In this document: piece by piece, positions 54,966 to 64,000 of the stretch
Position numbering within the stretch: the first letter of the stretch is position 1
Layout of the letters: each line of letters begins with the position of its first letter
Assembly (NCBI RefSeq): GCF_029852145.1
Contig: NC_079978.1
Location: 17,155,774-17,219,773, forward strand
Reading direction: 5' to 3'
DNA: 64,000 nucleotides
DNA from: Microplitis mediator
Taxonomy: Eukaryota > Arthropoda > Insecta > Hymenoptera > Braconidae
Made by a program: the position numbers and the translations under genes
The notes under the pieces: model-generated
Databases searched by the model: none
Told to the model about the DNA's origin: nothing
What the model saw: the letters and a program-made list of their open reading frames with translations, nothing else

Positions 54966-55854
54966 CAGTCCGCGTCACTTGGATAGCCTCACCTATTTTT
55001 TTCAATATCTGATTCTTAATTGAAATTTTTTATTCCTTCCGCAAATCATAAAAGTGATAATTACATCCATCAGACCCATCTAAATTAAATTTTATTCCAT
55101 CTGAAAAAATTACTTGAAGCCATTTATCTATCCAACTCATATGTTCTTTTGCCAATTAAAGTCTTGCTGATGTGTGTTTTTGATTCAAAGCCGACTTCTT
55201 ATTCAATTTCATTCTCTGTAGATGCTTTGCCCGTCTTATCACTCTTGTTACAGTTGAAATAGATGCTGCTGTTCCAACTTCTCCCACTATTTGCCTCACA
55301 GTCTTAATGGAATTAGATGCCGCGCGAATTATCATTCGACGTTTCCTTGGCGTTGTCGCGAATTTCGTTCGACCTTTATAATTTTTTCCGTAGTTTTCAT
55401 TGTTTTTCACGAAATTATTAATAACTTTAGCACTTCTATTCACTCTTCTAGCGATTTCATGATGAGAAAAAATTTTGATTAAGTAAAAAATTAATTTTAT
55501 TAATTTCTTCAATACTTAACATTTTATTGCGCCTCATTTTATACAGTAACCAATTTTGGTATTTTGAATCGATTTTAATTTATTTACCAGGCTATAAAAT
55601 TGCAACATAATAATACGAAAATGTAACGTATTAGTTCCTTTGCGCAATAAATTTGACTGAGTCTATCCATGTGACGAACTGCCGACCAGTGGCATGTCCC
55701 CCCCATGATATCCTCACTTTGTTTCTCGAACACAACATATCTTGTTCTGTCTTAAATAAGTCATATAAAATATACAGATAATTTTATAAATCAGCAAGTA
55801 AAGAATCAGTTATTGAAAAAAAAATAGGTGAGGCTATCCAAGTGACGCGGACTG
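54966..55854 (-). mobile_element. Tc1-like transposon, internally deleted
   Basis: The inverted ends CAGTCCGCGTCACTTGGATA and TATCCAAGTGACGCGGACTG are perfect and flanked by TA (54964-54965, 55855-55856). 889 bp instead of about 1.6 kb usual for Tc1-like elements. The transposase relic is on the minus strand. Confidence 0.9.
55025..55545 (-). pseudogene. Tc1-like transposase, N-terminal half only
   Basis: The minus-strand reading gives a helix-turn-helix region (HEIARRVNRSAKVINNFVKN) and a second DNA-binding helix set (RRMIIRAASNSIKTVRQI…STVTRVIRRA). After a stop near 55156 comes VIFSDGIKFNLDGSDG…YDLRK, which includes the first catalytic Asp. A frame disruption lies near the start (MRRNKMLSIEEIN…). 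The second Asp and last acidic residue are deleted; the sequence runs straight into the terminal repeat. Non-functional, but mobilisable in principle by a related transposase. Confidence 0.85.
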
Positions 55855-55919
55855 TATTTTGAACAAATGTAACAACTTGCAATAATTTCAAAAAATATTT
55901 TTATAAAATTTTATTTCTT

Positions 55920-56213
55920 CACGGAGAAAAATGGGCTTAAGAAATTTACGAATCTTTATTATGCTGTCGACGAAACTTGAAACAGGAAGTTGGGTCGCCA
56001 AAAAATTATCATGCACTTCAAACTTAATGATAAATTTTAATAAAAATTATTTCTCCAAATTAGGAACTATAGTAGAGAATAAAAAATTTTTCGAAGCTCA
56101 CAATAATAATTATAGTGCAGCATAATAATCTTTTGACGACAACTTCCTGTTTCAAAGTTTCCTCGACAGCATAATAAAAATTCGTGCATTTTTTGTCTCC
56201 ATTTTTTTCTGTG
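55920..56213. mobile_element. Palindromic MITE, copy 2 of the family at 1908-2214
   Basis: CACGGAGAAAAATGGGC and the right end TTTTTTTCTGTG, with ATTATGCTGTCGACGAAACT mirrored inside. ACAGGAAG and ATTATGCTGT blocks match the first copy. A 64-codon frame is a by-product. Confidence 0.75.
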
Positions 56214-56979
56214 TTCAAATTTTTTACGGTCTCTTTTATTCCGAATGTTTTATTTTTCTTACGAACTCTAAATTATAAAGTAATTTTTTGGCAAATCAAA
56301 TTTTGGATGGGCGATGGTATCCTCAGTGACCCGTCGTGTCTCGGTCTCTTCTTCTTATATATTTATATTGATAAATAATTCATTAGTGGAAAAAATAATT
56401 CAAGTTGAGAATTGAAAAATTTGATCGAAGAATATGTATATATATTAGAACAAAGATAAAAAATATAAAGATGAATTGAAATAAAAAAAAAGGAACAGTA
56501 AGCGCATAATGAAAGAACTTCGAAAAAATCAGGATGCACTTAGAAGCACGTACTCAAAAAATAGAGAGGCATTCAGTCAGACTCAGAGTTTGGAGTCAAA
56601 GCAAGGGCTCTTGGCGGCACTAACACGCAAAAAGGGATTCTTACACCTACGCGCGTTGGTCTTCTATACGTACTTAGTACGAAGAACGAACGTACACGAT
56701 TGCACGGTAAAAAACCCTTGAGGCGCCGCGGACGTAGCACAAATCTTGACGACGCTTTTCTTCTTCGTATCGCGCTCTTTGCTTTCGTGTGCCATTAGTC
56801 ACTGAGACTCAACAACGAAAGCGAGATGAGATCAGCTAAGGACGTCGTTTCGTGCACTTTGCAAAATATGCAGGGAGCTTATTCTTTTTTATTTATTCAT
56901 TTTTTTTTATTTATTATTTGTAACTTTTGTTTATTTTATGGGAAATTAAATCTTATTTGTTTATGGTAATTACAAAATT
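56214..56979. other. GC-richer island 56510-56870
   Basis: Non-repetitive, with GGCGCCGCGG near 56723. A 70-codon frame (56509-56721) is not recognisable. Possible regulatory or transcribed region. Confidence 0.35.
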
Positions 56980-57224
56980 TTCAAAGTGAACGCGGAATAA
57001 ATCCGTAGTGAATGCGGACCAGATGACTGTTTATTTGTTTAATCTCCTCGGAGTGAAATTCACTACAAAGGGGAGTTTATTTTAATACTAAAACTCTGAA
57101 TCGGAGTGAATGTGGATTCAAATAAAATCCAGACCACTCCGAAATCACTCCGCTAAAAAAACACACTCCGCATTACTCCGTATTCAAAGTGATTTTTTCT
57201 AAGTATCCGTAATTACTCCCCGTC

Positions 57225-59698
57225 TGAAAATAACATATATGGTCAAAATATATGATAAATATCAGAAAATATATGTGGTCAATTTAACTATATTTTCTGA
57301 TATATTTTTTTTTATATTAAAATATATAATATTTATCACATACGAGTCCATGTATGTTTAGCACATATAAAATATATATGTCAATCATATACAAAAAATA
57401 TATTTTTATCATATATGAAAATATATATTCTTGTCATATAGGCAAACTATATTTTTATCATACATAAAAATATATATTTCTATCATATATGAAAAATATA
57501 TTCTGATCATATATAAAAACATATATTTATATTGTGTATGTAAAAAAAAAGTTTCTTATTCGTATGACCAACTCCAATTAAATTAGATCTAAATTTTAAT
57601 ATACTCTTTAAATTGCAGTTAAAATTTTCAAAATTAGTTAATTTGATGCGAATATATACCCATATACATATACATACACCGAATAAAATATATGCTTAAA
57701 TATAACAAAGAAAATATATGGTATACATAATACATAATATAAATTATATGCTACCATATATTTCATTTCATATAAAAATTTTATATTTTTTGAATATAAA
57801 AGGAAATATAGCAATACAATATATTTTAAGGTAAATGTAAATGTATATATAGCTTAATATAAAAAACATATGTTACATCTATGGAATACATATATTTACT
57901 ACTGTATATAATTTTATATTAAATCGGCCAAAATCTCTATATGATTTTTTATTATATATAATACACTAATGCAAAAAAATAAAGGAGCAGAAAAATTTTA
58001 TAAATTTTTCAGTGATTTTTGGAAGGCTGTAACTTGGTGAAAAAAAATCGTATCGAAAATTTAAAAAAAGCATTTTATAGCTTGAAATCTCTAGTTTAGG
58101 TGTATTTTTTTCAAAATTTTTTAAAAGCTCCGATTATTGCGCAAACATGAGAAATACCGCGAGCCAAAAAATTTCAAAATTTTTTTTTTTTTTCCGAAGA
58201 GCCCACGGACCGCGGAAAAATTCTTTCAACTAAACGAATGCATACATCGTTTAGCAAATTTATTCAGCTTCAATTTGGTTTTTTTTTTAACCTCGTAGGA
58301 CGATTTATCGCAGAGATATCAGCCTTCAAACAGAAAATGATCCTTTTGGCTTTGATCTTCGATATTTCAGGTACCAATGATCGCACAGAAAGTTAAAGGG
58401 CGGCGTTGAAAACTTGAATAAATTCTCTACAAGATCCTGTCATCGTTTTTTAAAAAAAAAAATTTTTTTTATTTTTAACATCCATTAGAAGAAAGTACAA
58501 AAAAATGACTTTTTTTGGTTTTTTAGTAAATCAACCGCTACTCTGCAAATATCGATAAAAAAAATAATGTTGCCAGGGACTTTTTTAGCTTAATGTACCC
58601 CCAAGACCCGTGTAAATTTTTAAATTGATCTATCAAACCGTTTCTTGGGAATCATCGATCAAAGTTTAGCTAAACAATTAAAGGAGCAAGTTTTGTTCCT
58701 TTAATTGTGTAATCATAATCAAAATGAAAAAAATTTTTTTTTTCGACTTTTTTCAAATTTTTGCGTTGGTAACTCAGCAAAAGCAAGGAAATGACAAAAA
58801 AAATAAAAAATTTCCAAAAAATGTCAAAAAAAATCGAAGAAAAAAAAAAAATTGAAACTTGTTTTTCGTGTTCTAAATTTTTTTTTGACAAAACTTGCTC
58901 CTTTAATTGTTTAGCTAAACTTTGATCGATGATTCCCAAGAAACGGTTTGATAGATCAATTTAAAAATTTACACGGGTCTTGGGGGTACATTAAGCTAAA
59001 AAAGTCCCTGGCAACATTATTTTTTTTATCGATATTTGCAGAGTAGCGGTTGATTTACTAAAAAACCAAAAAAAGTCATTTTTTTGTACTTTCTTCTAAT
59101 GGATGTTAAAAATAAAAAAAATTTTTTTTTTTAAAAAACGATGACAGGATCTTGTAGAGAATTTATTCAAGTTTTCAACGCCGCCCTTTAACTTTCTGTG
59201 CGATCATTGGTACCTGAAATATCGAAGATCAAAGCCAAAAGGATCATTTTCTGTTTGAAGGCTGATATCTCTGCGATAAATCGTCCTACGAGGTTAAAAA
59301 AAAAACCAAATTGAAGCTGAATAAATTTGCTAAACGATGTATGCATTCGTTTAGTTGAAAGAATTTTTCCGCGGTCCGTGGGCTCTTCGGAAAAAAAAAA
59401 AAAATTTTGAAATTTTTTGGCTCGCGGTATTTCTCATGTTTGCGCAATAATCGGAGCTTTTAAAAAATTTTGAAAAAAATACACCTAAACTAGAGATTTC
59501 AAGCTATAAAATGCTTTTTTTAAATTTTCGATACAATTTTTTTTCACCAAGTTACAGCCTTCCAAAAATCACTGAAAAATTTATAAAATTTTTCTGCTCC
59601 TTTAATTTTTTGCATTAGTGTATAATATGTCATATATTTTTTGTTGCAAACACATATGGTTTTATATTTTTTAACCATATATTGTTTTTTCATACGGG
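57225..59698. mobile_element. ATAT-rich element with CCCGT(C/A)TGAAAA ends, split by the giant foldback
   Basis: Left end CCCCGTCTGAAAATAACATA, right end TATTGTTTTTTCATACGGG. The interior is ATATAT-type, like 26149-27035. It is interrupted by 57964-59620. Confidence 0.6.
57964..59620. mobile_element. Giant near-perfect foldback (palindrome), TA-flanked
   Basis: Left arm 57964-58696 and right arm 58888-59620 are inverted copies of about 733 bp with almost no differences by eye. The ends read CACTAATGCAAAAAAATAAA. A TA lies on each side. The loop is about 190 bp, AT-rich. No transposase is present. The near-identity of the arms suggests recent formation or gene conversion between them. Confidence 0.88.
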
Positions 59699-59732
59699 TC
59701 CGAATTTACCTCCGATTTTTTACAGTGCATAT

Positions 59733-60649
59733 TTTCATTTTTAATTGAAAAAGTATATTGATTTAATTTCATATTTTTATTGGAAAGACTTCTAAGTTGT
59801 AATCAGAAAATAATTTTAATAAATATTTATTTTATTATTTTAAATATTTAATAATTTTAAAATGGTATTTTAATTTCGAAAGAAATATTACTGACGATAA
59901 AATAAAGGTATGAATTTTTTTTTTTATCAAAAAACGTACTCTTGAAATATATTTGAAGGGGTCAGAACAAAGGAATAGTAAGTGCACTTTTAAAAGTCAT
60001 TTTATTTGATGGAATTACTGACGGAGTTCTTTCATGAAAAATTTATGTATTATAATATAAATTTTTATAAATATTAATTTTTTTAAAAATAAATTCTTCA
60101 AATTTTTCATATTTTTTTCTGCATCGAAAACTCTCAATTAGACTCTTAATTAAATATTTTTTTTTCATTTATTCTGAGGCATTTTAAGTAAATTTGAATT
60201 CTAAATAAAATAAAATATTGATATTGAACTAAGTGTTAATTACTATATACATGTTATTTAAATTTTTTATTTATGAATTGAAAATGTGATGAGTGAAGAT
60301 AAACCTAATAAATAATGTAATCACTTATTACTTTTCAAGTAGAGATTATCTATTCAATCTTTTACATGGTAGGTGTGTAAGTAGCCATGTTGATTTATTT
60401 GATAAATGAGTAGTGGAAAAGACTTAAAAGAGAACCGAAGTAGGTTCGAGAGAACTCTTTACTAGAGAGTCCTACAACGCCACAATCCTTCATCGTTATA
60501 CTTTCCACTTTTGCATTTTTCCATGTATGAATCTCTAGTTCACTTCAAATTTTATATATCAAAGCTACATCGTCAACGTAAATATAATTTCACTATTTTT
60601 CATTTATTTATTTATTAAAACTTAATATTTTATTGCAATCATAAATATA
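59733..60649. other. AT-rich stretch with island at 60390-60560
   Basis: No repeats or genes were recognised. The island is slightly GC-richer and non-coding. Confidence 0.35.
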
Positions 60650-60829
60650 CTCAGAAAAAAAAGTTTAAAATCTTGAGTCAAGAAAATATTTTGGGAATCA
60701 AGTCAAGATTTTTTTGAGCCCAGAGAATTCGTCAGTCGAAGATTTCTACTTTACCTGAAAAAATTTAGGTTTTCAAAAAAATTTTCTTGAATCAAGAATA
60801 TTTACTTTCAGTCGATTTTTTTCTGCGTA
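60650..60829. mobile_element. Short CTTGAATCAAG-type MITE
   Basis: TCAGAAAAAAAAGTTTAAAA at the left pairs loosely with TCGATTTTTTTCTG at the right. ATCTTGAGTCAAG and CTTGAATCAAGAAT lie inside. Confidence 0.5.
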
Positions 60830-60831
60830 TT

Positions 60832-61594
60832 TACACACAGAAAAAAAAATAAACTTGAGCCAAGAAGAATTTTCTTGGTTCAAAAATATTTTTTTGTAAA
60901 AGTTAATATTCTTGATTCAAAATAAAAATTCTTTGATTGATAAATTTAAATTCTTGATCCAAGTATAATTTTCTCTAAACTAATAAAAAAATATTTTTGC
61001 TTAGAGAACCTCAAAGTCTTGTTTCAATTCTATTACCGACTCAAAGTAAGAGGGGTAAGGACTCGGCCCAAGAATATCAGTCTCTTGGTTCCTAAATACC
61101 CTCATCTCACTGTTCAAATCATGAAGAATAGAGATACTTCTACACCGATTCATAGTATTTATAGTTAAAACTTTGTTTCCTCATATCTTGAACGTATGTT
61201 AGCCTAGTGGACAGTCAACAAGTTTTCTAACATAAAGGCCGCGAGTTCGATCCCATCCGATGTCAGGATTTTTATTCTCAAGTACATCTTTAGTGTAATA
61301 AATTGCCGTCTTGAATCGAGCCACTCGTGTTTGAAAGTAAGAGAATGATGATATTCTTGGGTCAAGAACCTCACGCTCTTGATAGAAGAATGTAATAATT
61401 TCGTTGAAAACATTGTAATTCTTGATTGAAAGTGATGTTTTCTTCTGCTAAGATGAAAATACTTGAATGAAGAATTTCATCGTTTTTGATGCGAGTTAAA
61501 ATTTTTTCGAATCAATAAATCAGAAGAACTTGAAGCAAGAATTCAATTTTGAAAAAAAAAATTCTTGATTCAAGTTAAATTTTTTTCTATGCAC
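60832..61594. mobile_element. CTTGAGCCAAGAA-type MITE with tRNA-like unit
   Basis: CACAGAAAAAAAAATAAACT at the left is mirrored by AAGTTAAATTTTTTTCTATG at the right. Many ATTCTTGATTCAAG copies lie inside. A tRNA-like sequence sits near its middle. Confidence 0.6.
61197..61267 (+). repeat. tRNA-like sequence inside MITE
   Basis: TTAGCCTAGTGGACAG fits an A box and GAGTTCGATCCC a B box at the expected spacing (about 35 bp). Acceptor pairing is poor. Another tRNA-derived unit carried by a foldback-type element. Confidence 0.55.
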
Positions 61595-62194
61595 TTTTTT
61601 AGCAATAAAATATTTGGCGATTATCTTTCAATTATTATTTATTAAAGAAAAAAAAAAGACGTTATAAAAACATTGACTTGACATTAGATCCGCTTGAAAA
61701 GATATTCGTAAAACCGGAACGAATTAGGGATTGTTGTAGCATTGTTTTGGAACAATATCGAAGGGATTAGCATTGAGTTAGTCTGCGCTTCAGCGAGTCT
61801 TCTAACTACATGTAATGCCCAGTAGCCCAGTACACGGTTTATATTATCAAGCTTTGCTCTTCGAAGAGGGTTGCTAGTCGAGAAAACGAAAGAGAGAAAA
61901 ATTTCTGTAGTCTAGTCAAGTCTTAACGACGGATTAATATAGTATTATCAAATACAGAATAGTATTTTTTATTTAAATACTCTATTGTTAATAATTTTTT
62001 TATTTTAACTGTTTTGTCTTAAATATCTGCACTGAAAAATTTGGTTTTATTTTATTCCGTACACTGAAAATAAGATTTATTGGAGCCAAAGATATCGTAT
62101 ATTTGGAAATGGCCAAATAAATATTTTTGGACTCGTAGGGCTAAGTTGAAATTTTTCAAGGGTTTTTTTGCGTACAGCCATTCAATTTACTATA
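61595..62194. other. Non-repetitive island (61670-61940) and MITE fragment
   Basis: The island is GC-richer and non-coding. A short ACACTGAAAATAAG start near 62050 suggests another MITE end. Confidence 0.3.
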
Positions 62195-63979
62195 CACGGA
62201 CAAAAACAGAATATTAAAAATTAATAAATAATAGTAAAAAGTGGAATCTGTTATCAATAATTAATACTATTATGTACTTAATGCAAAGTAGTTTACTAAT
62301 TTTTGTAGATTCCTAAAAACTACTATCAATTATTTCAGAAAGTAAGTAAATATTATTACTTTCAGGTATAATACGTGACTTATTAGTGAAAGTTAATTAA
62401 TTTATGGCATAATCTATTAAAAAGTAATGATTGGTCAAATTAAGAATTGGTATCTTAGATACTGATTTTTCCAGCCGAAAATTGCAAAAGTTACTAACTT
62501 TTATTTTATAAATTCGATACCACTGATCAATTATTAGCTTAAAATATCATTTATTCATCATTATAAATTAATTTACAATATACATAAATCGAATAAGTGG
62601 TAAATAATAAAATGAAAAATTAGTATACTAGATACTGATTTTTTGCTCATAAAAATACCGAAAATTTTTAACTCTTATTTTATAAATTCTATCCCATTGA
62701 CTAATAATTAATATAAAACGTTATTTATTCGTTATCATAAATTAATTTATTATATACATTAGGGTGGCGCAAAAAAACCGACTATTTTTTTTTCCATTTC
62801 GCATGAAAATTTGTTGGTTTACGATGTTTTAAGAAGCCTCTCCACAAATCAGCTCGATAAAAAATTTTTAAGAGGTCGCTCACGAATTTTGAAAATATCG
62901 AAAATGATCGAAATTCGGATTTTTATTCAAAAATTTTTTTTTTTCTCGTGGCAACAATAGTTTATATTTGTAAAATCATGACTACGATGAAAATTTCAGC
63001 CCAAAATTTAAATATTTAAACGGCGCTCAAGAATTTTGAATGTTTCCGAGCGCAGTCTCTTGGACGTTTTTGAGCGACCCTTAAATATTAATAATAAAGC
63101 TTCTCGATTTTTTCATCATCAATTTGCATGACAATGAATGAAAATATAACCCGAGAAATAGAAATAATAAGTTATTTACATACTTTTTTATTTTTTAATC
63201 CAATTTGTAGGTTTTTTCGCTCATTCAAAACTGACCGAATTTCATTGTTTAAGACTGTTCTGTATATTTTTGGTTATGCAAAATTTATATTTAAATGAAA
63301 TGACAATAATTGAGTTATAAAAACTAATTCACACTATTCGTTACATATTATCAGTTAATATTCGAAATTCTTGAGCGCCGTTTAAATATTTAAATTTTGG
63401 GCTGAAATTTTCATCGTAGTCATGATTTTACAAATTTAAACTATTGTTGCCACGAGAAAAAAAAAAATTTTTGAATAAAAATCCGAATTTCGATCATTTT
63501 CGATATTTTCAAAATTCGTGAGCGACCTCTTAAAAATTTTTTATCGAGCTGATTTGTGGAGAGGCTTCTTAAAACATCGTAAACCAACAAATTTTCATGC
63601 GAGATGGAGAAAAAAAAATAGTCGGTTTTTTTGCGCCACCCTAATATACATATATCGAATAAGTGGTAAATAATCAAATTAAAAATTAGTATATTAGATC
63701 TTTATATATTAATATGTACGTTTACTAATTTTTCGGTTCCTCATTTTTGAAATTTTTCTATGTTTATTCGAATAGTAATAACTGTAGATACCAATTTATC
63801 GATTCTTTTTCATATTAATTTTAATATACGAAATTAAAAATTTTGCTCTTCTATGTGTATCAAATTTTAACATAAATAATAGCCATTTTTAAATATATAT
63901 AATGATCCTGGTTTGATATTAGTATTCCAGTCAAAAATAAACTACAAACTATTAAAATTTTGAGCATTTTTTTCCGTGT
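62195..63979. mobile_element. MITE with ACACGGACAAAAACA ends, hosting nested foldback
   Basis: ACACGGACAAAAACA (62195) is mirrored by TTTTTTTCCGTGT (63979). The interior has related tracts TACTAATTTTT and AAAAATTAGTATA. It is interrupted by 62762-63641. Confidence 0.65.
62762..63641. mobile_element. TA-flanked foldback with GGGTGGCGCAAAAAAACCGA ends
   Basis: Arms of about 290 bp (62762-63050, 63355-63641) are almost perfect inverted copies with TA on both sides. The loop is about 300 bp. The 78-codon minus frame in the right arm is non-coding by-product. 880 bp total. Confidence 0.87.
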
Positions 63980-64000
63980 AACATTCATACCGGATATTCA

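Larger units (their letters stand above)
56980..59732. mobile_element. Degraded GGAGTGAATGCGG MITE, split by nested elements
   Basis: The left remains (56985-57215) contain CGGAGTGAAATTCACTAC and TCGGAGTGAATGTGGA. The right remains (59698-59732) end TCCGATTTTTTACAGTG. The rest of this span is the two younger elements described next. Confidence 0.6.

Noticed and set aside
58670..58939. 89-codon minus-strand frame
   Set aside because: Lies in the loop and arm of the giant palindrome and has a low-complexity Phe/Lys composition.

Overview
The window is a strongly AT-rich piece of an animal nuclear genome, almost certainly an insect. I favour a hymenopteran, perhaps a parasitoid wasp, but that is inferred from the gene sequences and repeat landscape and I could not test it. 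Genes have short exons with GT-AG introns, and most of the DNA is transposable elements. Many are MITE-like foldback elements inserted into one another.

Two genes on the plus strand can be modelled. The first (4821-12632, eight exons) encodes an F-box protein with propeller-like downstream sequence, probably a substrate adaptor of an SCF ubiquitin ligase. Its reading frame is intact except for one missing base in an A-run near 5061-5067. The second (15582-38011, five exons seen, 3' end not found) encodes the nuclear 5'-3' exoribonuclease Xrn2/Rat1. Exons 2 and 3 of this essential RNA-decay enzyme are separated by a 16.9 kb intron filled with mobile DNA.

Layout: 1-4800 holds a possible last exon of an upstream gene, a palindromic MITE, a local duplication and a decayed DDE transposase. 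4821-12632 is the F-box gene; its introns carry MITEs and a microsatellite, and intron 5 is almost entirely one MITE. 12633-15580 is intergenic with three elements nested inside one another, followed by the Xrn2 5' region. 15582-38011 is Xrn2. Its intron 2 contains two tandem Helitron-like copies. One of them is split by a 12,043 bp element (19841-31883) with terminal inverted repeats and an 8 bp target duplication. That element carries tandem arrays at both ends, inverted-repeat modules and tRNA-like cassettes inside. 38012-64000 has no gene I can support: it holds foldback elements (several nested), a deleted Tc1-like transposon, a Mutator-like relic and scattered GC-richer non-repetitive islands that may be regulatory or untranslated.

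The most unusual content is structural. It comprises the 12 kb composite with a paralogous empty site next to it, tRNA-like modules repeatedly found inside foldback elements, and a near-perfect 1.66 kb palindrome (57964-59620) buried inside two older elements. Coordinates of repeats are my reading of termini by eye and can be off by a few bases.
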